DNA of 40,365 nucleotides, taken from positions 1-40,365 of the forward strand of contig NZ_RZYA01000036.1 of the NCBI RefSeq assembly GCF_004005495.1. The letters run 5' to 3'. How positions within the stretch are numbered: position 1 is the first letter of the stretch; each line of letters starts with the position of its first letter. The notes beneath the pieces are model-generated. The model searched no databases. It was given only the letters and a program-made list of their open reading frames with translations, and had not been told where the DNA came from. Made by a program: the position numbers and the translations under genes. Below, in pieces: positions 17,703 to 26,509 of the stretch. This DNA is from Streptomyces antnestii. GTDB taxonomy: Bacteria; Actinomycetota; Actinomycetes; Streptomycetales; Streptomycetaceae.

Positions 17703-18938
17703 ATGGGACCCGTCGCCACACCGAAGATCGCCGGGATCGTCTGGGCGCTGCTGATCCTCAACACGCTCGGCTCCACCGGGGCCAGGACCATCATCCCGCT
17801 GCCCCGCTCCCTCATCCAGATGGTCACCATGGGCGCACTGGTCGCCGCGTTCGCGCTGGCGCTCGCCGTCAATCTCCGGCTGCGCATCCGCGCCGGCGCC
17901 TACGTGTTCCTGCTCACGCTGCTGCTGGTGGCGAGCGTGATCTCCAGCGCACACCTGGAGTCCGGGTTCGGAGCGCTGTTCCGCTGCGCCCGGCTGGCTC
18001 TCTTCGTCGGCACGCTGTGGCTGCTCAGCCGCTGGTGGGACGGCGGCCTGACGTTCGTCCGGCACCACATCCGGATGTACTTCGCGGTGCTCGGATCGGT
18101 GGCCGCCGGCCTGGTCATCTCATCGGGCGCGGCCCTGCCGGATCTCTACGGCGGACGCCTCGTCGGCGCGTTGTGGCCGCTCACCCCGCCGCAGATCGGA
18201 CAGTACGCCGCCGTGATCATCGGGCTGACCGTGCTGCTCGCCCTGGGCCGCCGGACCGACAGAGCCGGCGCGGCGCTGGTCATCGTGCCGTCACTCGTCC
18301 TCCTCGCGTTGACCCACACCCGGACGGCCACGCTCGGCCTGCTCGTCGGCCTGGTGCTGGCCATCGGCTCGCTCATCCTGACCAGCGCCGCGGCCCGGCG
18401 GTTCTTCACCTGGGCGGTGCTGTGCGCCGTGGTGGCCGCGGTGGGGTTCGCCTCCGCACTCCAGACGTGGTTCCTGCGCGGACAGAGCCAGGAGAACTTC
18501 TCCAGCCTCACCGGCCGGGCCAAGGTCTGGGACGCCCTGCTGGCCGCGCCCCGGACGACAGGGGAGAAGGTGTTCGGCGTGGGTCTCGGCGACAAGTCGT
18601 TCGGCGGGCTGCCGATCGACAACAGCTGGCTGGCCGTCTACAACGAACAAGGCCTGATCGGCGTCGCCCTCGTGGCGGCGATCTTCATCGTCCTCGCCGG
18701 CGTCGCGCTGCTGCGGCCACCGTCGCTGCAGCGGGCCTGCGCGATCTTCCTGATCAGCTACTGCGCGATCGCGTCGTACACCGAGGCCGGGCTCGGCGAC
18801 GCCTCGCCCTATCTGCTGCATCTGGCCCTGGCCGCCGCGCTGTTGGCGACACCTGCCGAGCCCGCTCCTCTCGCGACGCCGCCCGAAGCCACTCGACGGA
18901 CCGTCCCGCGATGGGCCCGGAACACGGAGGTGATCTGA
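17703..18938 (+). CDS. Wzy-like polymerase / O-antigen ligase family membrane protein
   Basis: A 411-residue protein with about ten membrane helices. The extracytoplasmic loop after the middle helices carries WFLRGQSQENFSSLTGRAKVWDALLAA, and LLALTHTRTATLGLLVGLVLAI is the conserved Wzy_C helix with an R-x-A motif. FGVGLGDKSFG and PIDNSWLAVYNEQGLIGVALV follow, the usual C-terminal features of Wzy/O-antigen ligase proteins. It would polymerise lipid-linked repeat units on the outer face of the membrane. Start ATG 17703 lies one base after the previous stop. Low sequence conservation is typical, and a ligase role cannot be excluded, but a single such gene next to a Wzx flippase favours polymerase. 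Confidence 0.87.
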   Translation: MGPVATPKIAGIVWALLILNTLGSTGARTIIPLPRSLIQMVTMGALVAAFALALAVNLRLRIRAGAYVFLLTLLLVASVISSAHLESGFGALFRCARLALFVGTLWLLSRWWDGGLTFVRHHIRMYFAVLGSVAAGLVISSGAALPDLYGGRLVGALWPLTPPQIGQYAAVIIGLTVLLALGRRTDRAGAALVIVPSLVLLALTHTRTATLGLLVGLVLAIGSLILTSAAARRFFTWAVLCAVVAAVGFASALQTWFLRGQSQENFSSLTGRAKVWDALLAAPRTTGEKVFGVGLGDKSFGGLPIDNSWLAVYNEQGLIGVALVAAIFIVLAGVALLRPPSLQRACAIFLISYCAIASYTEAGLGDASPYLLHLALAAALLATPAEPAPLATPPEATRRTVPRWARNTEVI

Positions 18939-18940
18939 GC

Positions 18941-20185
18941 ATGCACGTCCTCGTGGTGCACAACCGCTACGCCTCGGCTCAGCCGAGCGGGGAGAACAAG
19001 GTCGTCGACCAGGAGGTGGAGCTGCTGCGCGCCGCGGGCCACCGCGTCGAGGTGTTCGAGCGGCGCAGCGACGACATCGCCACCCGGTCCCTCCTCGCCA
19101 AGGCCGCGGTGCCGCTTCTCGTGCCCTGGAACCCGGCGGTCCGCTCGGAGCTCGCCGCCCGCCTGCGCACCTCACGCCCTGACGTCGTCCACATCCACAA
19201 CGTCTTCCCGCTCCTGTCGCCCGCGGTCCTCGCCGCCTGCGCCGACGCCGGGGTACCCGCGGTCGCCACGCTGCACAACTACGGCCAGGTGTGCCCGCCC
19301 GGCACGCTGCAGCGAGGCGGCCGGCCGTGCACGGAGTGCGTCGGACCGGCGGCGCCGCTGCCCGCCGTCCGGCACGGCTGCTACCGGAACTCCCGGCTCG
19401 CGACGGTGCCGCTCGCGGTCAGCCTGTCGGTCAACCGGCGGCGGTGGTGGTCCGGCGTGGACCGGTTCTTCTGCATCTCCGCGGCGCAGCGCGACCTTCT
19501 GGTGCGGGCCGGCATGCCGGCCGAGCGGCTTGCGGTGAAGCACAACTTCGTGCCGGAGCCGGGCGCCCGCCGCGAGGGCCACGGCGAGCATCTGCTCTAT
19601 CTCGGACGGCTCGCGGAGGCCAAGGGCGTGCGGCTGCTGATGGCCGCGTGGGACGAGATAGCCGCGGGCGGCGGTGTGGGCGTGCCGCTCGTCATCGCCG
19701 GTGCGGGGCCGCTGGAGCGCGAGGTGACGGCCTGGGCGGCGGGCCGGGACGACGTGCGCTACGTCGGCCTGTACGACGCGGCTCAGTGCCGGCAGGCCAT
19801 AGCGCGGTCGGTCGCCGTGGTGGCTCCTTCGACGTGGCTGGAGGCGTTCGGCCTGGTGGTCGTGGAGGCGATGGCGGCCGGGGTGCCGACCGTCGCCGCC
19901 GGCCACGGCGCCTTCGTCGAACTCGTCGAGGACGGCGTGACCGGGCTGCTGCACAAGCCCGGCGAGAGCGCCTCGCTCGCGTCCTGCATACGCCGGATCG
20001 CGGCCGGGCCGGCGCTGGGCCAGGAGATGGGCCGGGCGGCCAGGCGCCGATACGAGCGGGGCTTCAGCCCGGCCGTCGGCCTTGAGCGCCTGGTGGAGGA
20101 GTACCGCACCGCGATCGCGGGGCGGTCAGCACTGGCTCGCGGCGGGGACACCCCCGTGAGCAGGGGGGATGGGGACAGAAAATGA
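18941..20185 (+). CDS. GT4-family glycosyltransferase
   Basis: A 414-residue GT-B enzyme. The N-terminal part has VVHNRYASAQPSGENKVVDQE, DVVHIHNVFPLLSP and a Cys-containing loop (CPPGTLQRGGRPCTEC and later HGCYRN) seen in a subgroup of GT4 enzymes. The C-terminal domain has LLYLGRLAEAKGVRLLM, IAGAGPLEREV and STWLEAFGLVVVEAMAAGVP, where the E-x7-E motif binds the donor nucleotide sugar. Start ATG 18941 has CGGAGGTGA upstream, one of the better ribosome binding sites in the operon. It adds one sugar of the repeat unit; donor and acceptor are unknown. Confidence 0.9.
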   Translation: MHVLVVHNRYASAQPSGENKVVDQEVELLRAAGHRVEVFERRSDDIATRSLLAKAAVPLLVPWNPAVRSELAARLRTSRPDVVHIHNVFPLLSPAVLAACADAGVPAVATLHNYGQVCPPGTLQRGGRPCTECVGPAAPLPAVRHGCYRNSRLATVPLAVSLSVNRRRWWSGVDRFFCISAAQRDLLVRAGMPAERLAVKHNFVPEPGARREGHGEHLLYLGRLAEAKGVRLLMAAWDEIAAGGGVGVPLVIAGAGPLEREVTAWAAGRDDVRYVGLYDAAQCRQAIARSVAVVAPSTWLEAFGLVVVEAMAAGVPTVAAGHGAFVELVEDGVTGLLHKPGESASLASCIRRIAAGPALGQEMGRAARRRYERGFSPAVGLERLVEEYRTAIAGRSALARGGDTPVSRGDGDRK

Positions 20186-21444
20186 CACGATGCCGACTCT
20201 GCGGCTCGGAAGCGATGGCGAGCGTCGTCGACCTCGGGGCGACGCCGCCATGCGAGAGCTTTCTCGCCGCGGACCAACTCGACCGACCGGAACCGGCGTA
20301 CCCGCTGCACCTGCGGGTCTGCACCGAGTGCTGGCTCGCGCAGATTCCTCCGCTGATCACGCCGGAGGAGACGTTCAGCGAGTACGCGTACTTCTCCTCG
20401 TTCTCGACCTCCTGGGTGGAGCACGCGCGCACGTTCGTCGCCGACGCCGTAGAGAGGGTGGGCCTCGGCACCGATGGCTCCGATGACTCCGACGGCTCCG
20501 AGGCCTTCGTGGTCGAAGTGGCGAGCAACGACGGGTACTTGCTGAAGCACGTGGTGGACCGGGGGATCCGCTGCCTGGGCATCGAGCCGTCGGTGAACGT
20601 CGGCGCCGCCGCACGGGATGCGGGTGTGCCCACGCTCACGGAGTTCCTGAGCCCGGACACCGGCTCGGCCGTCCGCGCCGAGCACGGCCCGGCCGACCTG
20701 GTCGTGGCCAACAACGTGTACGCGCACATCCCCGACGTGGTCGGCTTCACCCAGGGGCTGCGCGCCCTGGTCGCCGACGACGGCTGGGTCTCCATCGAGG
20801 TACAGCACCTGCTGACCCTGATCGAGGAGAACCAGTACGACACGATCTACCACGAGCACTTCCAGTACTACACGGTCGCGTCCGCGATCCGGGCGCTCGC
20901 GAGCGGCGGACTGGCGCTCGTGGACGTCGAGTTGCTGCCCACGCACGGCGGCTCGATCCGGCTGTGGGCCCGGCCGGCCGAGGCGGCCGGCGAGCCGAGC
21001 CGCCGGGTGGCCGAGGTCCTCGACCGGGAGAAGGCCGCCGGGCTGCAGGAGTTGTCCGGGTACGCCGAGTTCTCCGCACGGGTGGCCAAGGTGCGCCGGG
21101 ACCTCCTCAAGTTCCTCATCGAGGCGGCCGAGCGCGGCGAGACGGTCGTCGGCTACGGCGCCCCCGGCAAGGGCAACACCCTGCTCAACCACTGCGGCAT
21201 CCGGCCCGACCTGCTCGCGTACACCGTCGACCGCAACCCCTACAAGCACGGCAGGTTCACCCCGGGCGCCCGCATCCCGATCCTGCCGCCCGAGCAGATC
21301 GCCGCGGACCGGCCGGACTACGTCCTCGTCCTCCCGTGGAACCTGCGGGCCGAACTCGTCGAGCAGCTGTCCTTCGTGCATGAGTGGGGCGGCCGGCTCG
21401 TCTTTCCCATCCCGGAACTGAGCATTATCGAGGTGAAGGCATGA
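20182..21444 (+). CDS. SAM-dependent sugar C-methyltransferase
   Basis: A 420-residue enzyme of the three-domain TylC3/TcaB9 type that adds a carbon branch to a keto-sugar nucleotide. The N-terminal zinc domain has CRLCGS (Cys4, Cys7) and VCTECW, the SAM-binding motif is VVEVASNDGYLLKHV, and the catalytic region has TIYHEHFQYYTVAS with the Tyr-His-Glu-His set. The C-terminal Methyltransf_14 domain includes VVGYGAPGKGNTLLN and a final VLPWNLRAELVEQL. A short Gly/Ser/Asp-rich insert lies just before the SAM motif. The start overlaps the previous gene (ATGA). It is the first gene of a nucleotide-sugar cassette; the product is likely a C-methyl-branched, probably CDP- or dTDP-linked, sugar. Confidence 0.9.
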   Translation: MTRCRLCGSEAMASVVDLGATPPCESFLAADQLDRPEPAYPLHLRVCTECWLAQIPPLITPEETFSEYAYFSSFSTSWVEHARTFVADAVERVGLGTDGSDDSDGSEAFVVEVASNDGYLLKHVVDRGIRCLGIEPSVNVGAAARDAGVPTLTEFLSPDTGSAVRAEHGPADLVVANNVYAHIPDVVGFTQGLRALVADDGWVSIEVQHLLTLIEENQYDTIYHEHFQYYTVASAIRALASGGLALVDVELLPTHGGSIRLWARPAEAAGEPSRRVAEVLDREKAAGLQELSGYAEFSARVAKVRRDLLKFLIEAAERGETVVGYGAPGKGNTLLNHCGIRPDLLAYTVDRNPYKHGRFTPGARIPILPPEQIAADRPDYVLVLPWNLRAELVEQLSFVHEWGGRLVFPIPELSIIEVKA

Positions 21445-22235
21445 AGGTCGTCCTGTTCTGCGGCGGTTACGGGATGCGGATGCGCAGCGGAGCCGCCGAC
21501 GACGTACCCAAGCCGATGGCGATGGTCGGGCCGCGGCCGCTGATCTGGCACGTCATGCGCTACTACGCGCACTTCGGGCACACGGAGTTCATTCTGTGCC
21601 TCGGGTACGGGGCTCACCACATCAAGGAGTTCTTCCTCAACTACGCGGAGACGACGTCCAACGACTTCGTGCTGCGGGGCGGGCGGACCGAGCTCCTCTC
21701 CACCGACATCGCCGACTGGACGATCACGTTCGCGCAGACCGGCGTCGAGTCGCCGATCGGGGAGCGGCTGCGCCGCGTGCGCCACCACCTGGACGGTGAC
21801 GAGATGTTCCTCGCCAACTACGCCGACGTGCTCACCGACGCCCCGCTGCCGCAGATGATCGACTCCTTCGCCCGGCGCGACGCCGGGGCGTCGATGATGG
21901 TGGTGCCGCCGCAGTCGTCGTTCCACTGCGTGGACCTGGGCGAGGACGGCCTGGTGGGGGGCATCACCGCGGTGAGCGAACTGCCGCTGTGGGAGAACGG
22001 CGGCTACTTCGTGCTCCGCCAGGAGATCTTCGACCACATACCGGAGAACGGGGACCTGGTCGCCGACGGATGCGCCCGACTCGCCAAGCAGGGACGGCTG
22101 TTGGCGCACCAGCACCGCGGCTTCTGGAAACCGACCGACACCGTGAAGGAGCGGGCCGCCCTCGACGCCGCCTACGCGCGGGGCGAGCACCCGTGGGCCG
22201 TGTGGGAGCGGGACAGTGCCGGGGTGGGCGCGTGA
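21441..22235 (+). CDS. sugar-1-phosphate nucleotidyltransferase, RfbF-like (cytidylyl type)
   Basis: A 264-residue cytoplasmic enzyme that activates a sugar-1-phosphate with a nucleotide triphosphate. Motifs: VVLFCGGYGMRMR (nucleotide-binding G-G-x-G-x-R), KPMAMVGPRPLIWHVM, then LGYGAHHIKEFFLNY, metal-site region FLANYADVLTD, and late motif HRGFWKPTDTVKERAAL. The order and the HHIKEFFLNY segment match glucose-1-phosphate cytidylyltransferases (RfbF) more than RmlA-type thymidylyltransferases, hence a CDP-sugar is the first guess. GGYGMRMRSGAADDVP deviates from classical RfbF, so the substrate may differ. It has ATGA overlap with the methyltransferase. Confidence 0.85.
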   Translation: MKVVLFCGGYGMRMRSGAADDVPKPMAMVGPRPLIWHVMRYYAHFGHTEFILCLGYGAHHIKEFFLNYAETTSNDFVLRGGRTELLSTDIADWTITFAQTGVESPIGERLRRVRHHLDGDEMFLANYADVLTDAPLPQMIDSFARRDAGASMMVVPPQSSFHCVDLGEDGLVGGITAVSELPLWENGGYFVLRQEIFDHIPENGDLVADGCARLAKQGRLLAHQHRGFWKPTDTVKERAALDAAYARGEHPWAVWERDSAGVGA

Positions 22236-22894
22236 TCCGGCTCGGGGCCGGGCCGCTGAACCGGATCGCTGCGGTGGGTGCGCACTGCGACGACATCGCC
22301 ATCGGCGCCGGCGGCACTCTCCTCACGCTGTGCCTCGCACGGCCGGGGCTCCGCGTCGACGCGCTGGTGCTCTCGGGCGCAGGCACCGAGCGGGAGCAGG
22401 AGGAGCGGGCCGCGCTCGCCGCCTTCTGCCCGGGAGCCGACCTGCGCCTCACCGTGCTCAAACTGCCCGACGGCCGGATGCCGGTGCACTGGGACGAGGC
22501 CAAGGCCGCGGTCGAGGAACTGCGCAGGGAGACCGACCCGGAGCTGATCCTCGCCCCGCGCACCGACGACGCGCACCAGGATCACCGCGGCCTGGCCCAG
22601 CTGATACCCACCGCGTTCCGCGACCACCTCGTCCTCGGCTACGAGATCGCCAAGTGGGACGGCGACCTCGGCCGTATGACGGCGTACCAGCCGCTCTCGC
22701 CGGAGATCGCCGAACAGAAGGTGCGGCTGCTGCAGGAGCATTACCCCTCGCAGCGCCACCGGCCCTGGTACGACCGGGAGGCTTTCCTCGGGCTCGCGCG
22801 GATCCGCGGCATCGAATGCCACGCCCGCTACGCCGAGGCGTTCGCCGTCACCAAAGTCACACTCAATCTGGGCACTCTCGACCTGGGGGACTGA
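22232..22894 (+). CDS. PIG-L/LmbE-family N-deacetylase
   Basis: A 220-residue zinc hydrolase that removes N-acetyl groups from amino sugars or sugar conjugates. The N-terminal metal motif reads AVGAHCDDIAIGAGGTL: the common HPDDE is here HCDDI, with His and the second Asp kept. LAPRTDDAHQDHRGLAQL supplies the third ligand His and is typical of the family. It lacks a signal peptide, so it acts in the cytoplasm on a nucleotide-linked or lipid-linked precursor. The GTG start overlaps the previous stop. It is encoded between a nucleotidyltransferase and an epimerase, which suggests deacetylation during nucleotide-sugar synthesis. Confidence 0.88.
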   Translation: MIRLGAGPLNRIAAVGAHCDDIAIGAGGTLLTLCLARPGLRVDALVLSGAGTEREQEERAALAAFCPGADLRLTVLKLPDGRMPVHWDEAKAAVEELRRETDPELILAPRTDDAHQDHRGLAQLIPTAFRDHLVLGYEIAKWDGDLGRMTAYQPLSPEIAEQKVRLLQEHYPSQRHRPWYDREAFLGLARIRGIECHARYAEAFAVTKVTLNLGTLDLGD

Positions 22895-22897
22895 ACC

Positions 22898-23923
22898 ATG
22901 CGCGTACTGCTGACCGGACACCAGGGCTACCTGGGCACCGTGATGGCCCCGGTCCTCGCGGCCGCCGGGCACGAGGTCGTCGGCCTCGACGCCGGCCTGT
23001 TCGCCGACTGCGTCCTCGGACCGGCGCCCGCCGACCCGCCGGGGGAGCGGGTGGACCTGCGCGACATCACGGCCGCACACGTGGCCGGGGTGGACGCCGT
23101 GATCCACCTGGCCGCGCTGTCCAACGACCCGCTGGGATCGCTGGCGCCGGACCTGACCTACGACATCAACCACCACGCGTCCGTACGGCTCGCCCGGCTG
23201 GCCCGTGACGCCGGCGTGCGGCGCTTCCTGTACGCGTCGACCTGCTCGGTGTACGGCGCCGCCGGGGGAGACGACCTGGTGGCCGAGGACGCCCCACTGC
23301 GCCCGGTGACGCCGTACGCGGAGTCCAAGGTGCGGGTCGAGGACGACCTGCACGCCCTGGCCGACGACGACTTCACCCCGGTGTACATGCGCAACGCCAC
23401 CGCGTTCGGCCACTCGCCCCGGCTGCGCGCCGACATCGTGCTGAACAACCTGGTGGGCCACGCCCTGTTGTCCGGCGAGGTGCTTGTGCTCTCCGACGGC
23501 ACCCCCTGGCGCCCCCTGGTGCACGCCGCCGACATCGCACGGGCCTTCACGGCCGCGTTGACCGCACCCCGGGAGGCGGTGCACGACCGGGCGTTCAACA
23601 TCGGCAGCGAGATCAACAACGTCACGGTCGCCGAGATCGCCGCGCAGGTCGCCGAGGCGGTGCCCGGTTCCAAGGTGAACATCACCGGGGAGAACGGCGC
23701 CGATCCCCGCTCGTACCGGGTCGACTTCTCCCGGTTCCGCACCGCGATCCCCGGCTTCGACTGCGAGTGGACGGTGAAGGACGGCGCGCTCGAACTCGCC
23801 GGCGCCTACCGGAAACACAAGCTGACGCGGGAGGACTTCGAAGCCCGCTTCACCCGCCTCGCCGTGCTGCGCGCGGCATCCGACGCCGGCGCCGTCGACG
23901 ACACCCTGCGGTGGCGCCGATGA
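22898..23923 (+). CDS. NAD-dependent epimerase/dehydratase (extended SDR)
   Basis: A 341-residue extended short-chain dehydrogenase acting on a nucleotide sugar. The NAD motif is VLLTGHQGYLGTVMAPVL at the N-terminus, with VDAVIHLAALSNDPLG, the catalytic YASTCSVYG and the Tyr-x3-Lys in TPYAESKVRVED. Substrate-loop motifs RNATAFGHSPRLR, PWRPLVHAADIARAF and FNIGSE are clear. Such enzymes epimerise, dehydrate or reduce the sugar. Its neighbours suggest it produces or processes the keto intermediate used by the C-methyltransferase and aminotransferase. It lies three bases after the previous stop; ATG with GGGGGA upstream. Confidence 0.9.
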   Translation: MRVLLTGHQGYLGTVMAPVLAAAGHEVVGLDAGLFADCVLGPAPADPPGERVDLRDITAAHVAGVDAVIHLAALSNDPLGSLAPDLTYDINHHASVRLARLARDAGVRRFLYASTCSVYGAAGGDDLVAEDAPLRPVTPYAESKVRVEDDLHALADDDFTPVYMRNATAFGHSPRLRADIVLNNLVGHALLSGEVLVLSDGTPWRPLVHAADIARAFTAALTAPREAVHDRAFNIGSEINNVTVAEIAAQVAEAVPGSKVNITGENGADPRSYRVDFSRFRTAIPGFDCEWTVKDGALELAGAYRKHKLTREDFEARFTRLAVLRAASDAGAVDDTLRWRR

Positions 23924-25194
23924 CCACGGCGGGCGAAGAGATGCACGCACTGGTGGAGCGGCTGTACCCGCTGTGCCGGAGCATCACGGGGGATGGTGTG
24001 CGCGCCACCCTGGACATCGTCGGAGAGTACGTCCCGCTCCAGGTGCACGAGGTGCCGACCGGCACACAGGTGCTCGACTGGACGGTGCCGCAGGAGTGGA
24101 ACATCCGGGACGCGTACATCGCCGACAGCGCGGGCAAGCGGGTCGTCGACTTCGCCGCGTCCAGCCTTCACGTGCTCGGCTACAGCGTGCCCGTGTCGGC
24201 GACCATGCCGCTGGCCGAGCTGCGCGCACACCTGCACACGCTGCCGGACCACCCGAACTGGGTGCCGTACCGCACCAGTTACTACAAGCCGCAATGGGGA
24301 TTCTGCCTGGCCCAGGAGACCCTGGACGCGATGCCGGACGGCGAGTACGAGGTCCGCATCGACTCCACACTCACGGACGGCCACCTCACCTACGCCGAGC
24401 ACGTGATCCCCGGCCAGGTCCCCGACGAGGTGATCGTCTCCTGCCACGTCTGCCACCCGTCGCTGGCCAACGACAACCTAGCCGGCATCGCGGTGGCGAC
24501 GTTCCTGGCCCGGGCGCTGGCGGAGCAAACCCCTTACTACACCTACCGGTTCATCTACGCGCCCGGCACCATCGGGGCGATCACCTGGCTGGCCCGCAAC
24601 GCCGGGCGGATCGACCGGGTCAAGCACGGCCTTGTGCTGGCCTGCGCCGGCGACCCGGGCCGGCTCACCTACAAACAGAGCAGACGCGGCGACGCGGAGA
24701 TCGACCGGGTGCTGCGACACGTGCTGACCGCCTCCGAACGCCCGCACCACGTCACCGAGTTCACCCCGTACGGCTACGACGAGCGGCAGTACTGCTCGCC
24801 CGGGTTCGATCTCGGCGTGGGCTCGCTCAGCCGGACCCCGTACGCCGGATATCCCGAGTACCACACCTCGGCCGACAACCCGGACTTCGTCTCCCCGGAA
24901 GCGATGGCGGACACACTCGCCGTCTGCCGCGAGGCGTTCGCCGTCCTGGACCGCAACCGGCGGTACGTCAACCTCAGCCCCTACGGCGAACCACAGCTGG
25001 GCCGACGCGGGTTGTACGACGCGCTCGGCGGCCGCAGCGACACCCAGCAGGCCCAAATGGCCATGCTCTGGGTGCTCAGTCTCGCCGACGGCGAGCACAG
25101 TCTGCTGGACGTCGCCGAGCGGTCCGGGCTGCCGTTCGACACCGTCGCCTCCGCGGCCGACGCCCTGGGCGCCGCCGAACTGATCAAGGCATGA
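23920..25194 (+). CDS. aminopeptidase-like protein of the COG4310 / DUF4910-DUF2172 type
   Basis: A 424-residue cytoplasmic protein that matches my memory of the uncharacterised aminopeptidase-like group found in surface-polysaccharide loci. It starts LVERLYPLCRSITGDGVR, then has VPQEWNIRDAYIAD, VPYRTSYYKPQWGFCLAQ, a metal-type motif VSCHVCHPSLANDNLAGI (His-x2-CHP and Asp-Asn), FIYAPGTIGAITWL, GYDERQYCSPGFDL and EYHTSADNPDFV. The last about 70 residues look like a winged-helix tail (LLDVAERSGLPFDTVASAADAL). Metal-binding residues of M28-like peptidases seem partly kept. No peptide substrate makes sense here, so it may cleave or transfer an acyl/aminoacyl amide on a sugar. Its function is unknown. 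ATGA overlap with the preceding gene. Confidence 0.85.
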   Translation: MTTAGEEMHALVERLYPLCRSITGDGVRATLDIVGEYVPLQVHEVPTGTQVLDWTVPQEWNIRDAYIADSAGKRVVDFAASSLHVLGYSVPVSATMPLAELRAHLHTLPDHPNWVPYRTSYYKPQWGFCLAQETLDAMPDGEYEVRIDSTLTDGHLTYAEHVIPGQVPDEVIVSCHVCHPSLANDNLAGIAVATFLARALAEQTPYYTYRFIYAPGTIGAITWLARNAGRIDRVKHGLVLACAGDPGRLTYKQSRRGDAEIDRVLRHVLTASERPHHVTEFTPYGYDERQYCSPGFDLGVGSLSRTPYAGYPEYHTSADNPDFVSPEAMADTLAVCREAFAVLDRNRRYVNLSPYGEPQLGRRGLYDALGGRSDTQQAQMAMLWVLSLADGEHSLLDVAERSGLPFDTVASAADALGAAELIKA

Positions 25195-25198
25195 GCCG

Positions 25199-26509
25199 AT
25201 GACCACCGAGGGGGAGAAGACGACGACGCCGGCGGACCGGCCCGACCACGCCCGGCGGAGCGCCAAACGGGCCCTCGTCGGCCGGCTGTCCTGGGGACTG
25301 GCCGACCAGGCGGCCTCCAGCCTGAGCAACTTCGTGGTGGGGATCTACGTGGCCCGCTCGCTGGGACTGACCGCGTTCGGCGTGTTCAGCCTGGCCTGGG
25401 TGACCTACGGCGTGGTGCTCAACGTCTCCCGGGGCCTTGCCACCGACCCGCTCGTGGTGCGCTTCAGCGGCGTGCCGGACGCGTCCTGGCGCGGGGCCGT
25501 GGCCCGGTCGTCGGGGACCGCGCTCGGCGTCGGCGTGGCCATCGGCGCGGCGTGCCTGGTCGCCGGCCTCGCCCTCGGAGGCCGCCTGGGGCCCGCGTTC
25601 GCCTGCCTCGGCGTCATGCTGCCGGGACTGCTGCTGCAGGACGCCTGGCGGTTCGCGTTCTTCGCCGCCGGCACCGGGCAGAAAGCGTTCGTCAACGACC
25701 TCGTGTGGGGCGTCGCGCTCGTCCCGGCCATGGTCGCGGCGGCCCACGTGGACACCGTGGCCGCTTTCGTGCTCGCCTGGGGCGCGTCCGCCGCGGTGGC
25801 CGCCGCGTACGGCTGCTTCCAGTCCGGCATCCGGCCGCGGCTGACCGGGGCGCGGGGATGGCTGCGCGAGCAGCGCGATCTCGGCTACCGGTACCTGGTC
25901 GAGAACGTCAGCCTCAGCGGCGCGAGCCAGCTGCGGGCGTACGGGCTCGGCGCGATCGTCGGCGTCGGCGCGGTGGGTGCGGTACGGGGCGCCGAGCTCC
26001 TGCTCGGCCCGTTCCTCGCCGTGCTGATGGGGCTGTCGCTGGTCACCGTCCCGGAGGCGGCACGAGTGCTGCGCCAGGCCCCGCACCGCCTCGGCACGTT
26101 CTGCCTCGTCCTGGGCGGCGGGCAGGCCGGCGCCGCGCTGCTCTGGGGCGCGGCGCTGAAGCTGATGCCGGAGCGGCTAGGCGAGTTGGTGCTCGGCGGG
26201 GTCTGGGACTCCGCCACGCAGCTCATCGTCCCGGTCACCCTCAGCGTCACGGGCGCCGGCCTCGGCACCGGGGCGGCGGCCGGACTGCGCGCGCTCGGCG
26301 CGGCCCGGCGCAGCCTGCGCTGCCAGCTGTTCGCCTCCGCCTGTTACGTCGGCGGCGGGCTCGGCGGCGCGGCCCTCGCCGGCACGGTCGGCTCGGCGTG
26401 GGGCGTCGCCACCGCGACCGTCGGCAGCTCCGCCGTGTGGTGGCTGCAGCTGCGGTCCGCCCTGCGCGAGCACCACCAGAACACCATCCCCGAAGTGAGG
26501 ACCTCATGA
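25199..26509 (+). CDS. Wzx-like polysaccharide flippase
   Basis: A 436-residue membrane protein of the MOP/polysaccharide transport superfamily with about 12 hydrophobic helices. The start GRLSWGLADQAASSLSNFVVGIYVARSLG is characteristic of actinobacterial Wzx-type proteins, and FGVFSLAWVTYGVVLNVSRGLATDPLVVRFSG follows. It would flip the undecaprenyl-linked repeat unit across the membrane for the Wzy-like polymerase encoded earlier. The gene starts four bases after the previous stop. The first 25 residues are polar, cytoplasmic and of low complexity. No sequence feature tells substrate specificity. Confidence 0.85.
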   Translation: MTTEGEKTTTPADRPDHARRSAKRALVGRLSWGLADQAASSLSNFVVGIYVARSLGLTAFGVFSLAWVTYGVVLNVSRGLATDPLVVRFSGVPDASWRGAVARSSGTALGVGVAIGAACLVAGLALGGRLGPAFACLGVMLPGLLLQDAWRFAFFAAGTGQKAFVNDLVWGVALVPAMVAAAHVDTVAAFVLAWGASAAVAAAYGCFQSGIRPRLTGARGWLREQRDLGYRYLVENVSLSGASQLRAYGLGAIVGVGAVGAVRGAELLLGPFLAVLMGLSLVTVPEAARVLRQAPHRLGTFCLVLGGGQAGAALLWGAALKLMPERLGELVLGGVWDSATQLIVPVTLSVTGAGLGTGAAAGLRALGAARRSLRCQLFASACYVGGGLGGAALAGTVGSAWGVATATVGSSAVWWLQLRSALREHHQNTIPEVRTS

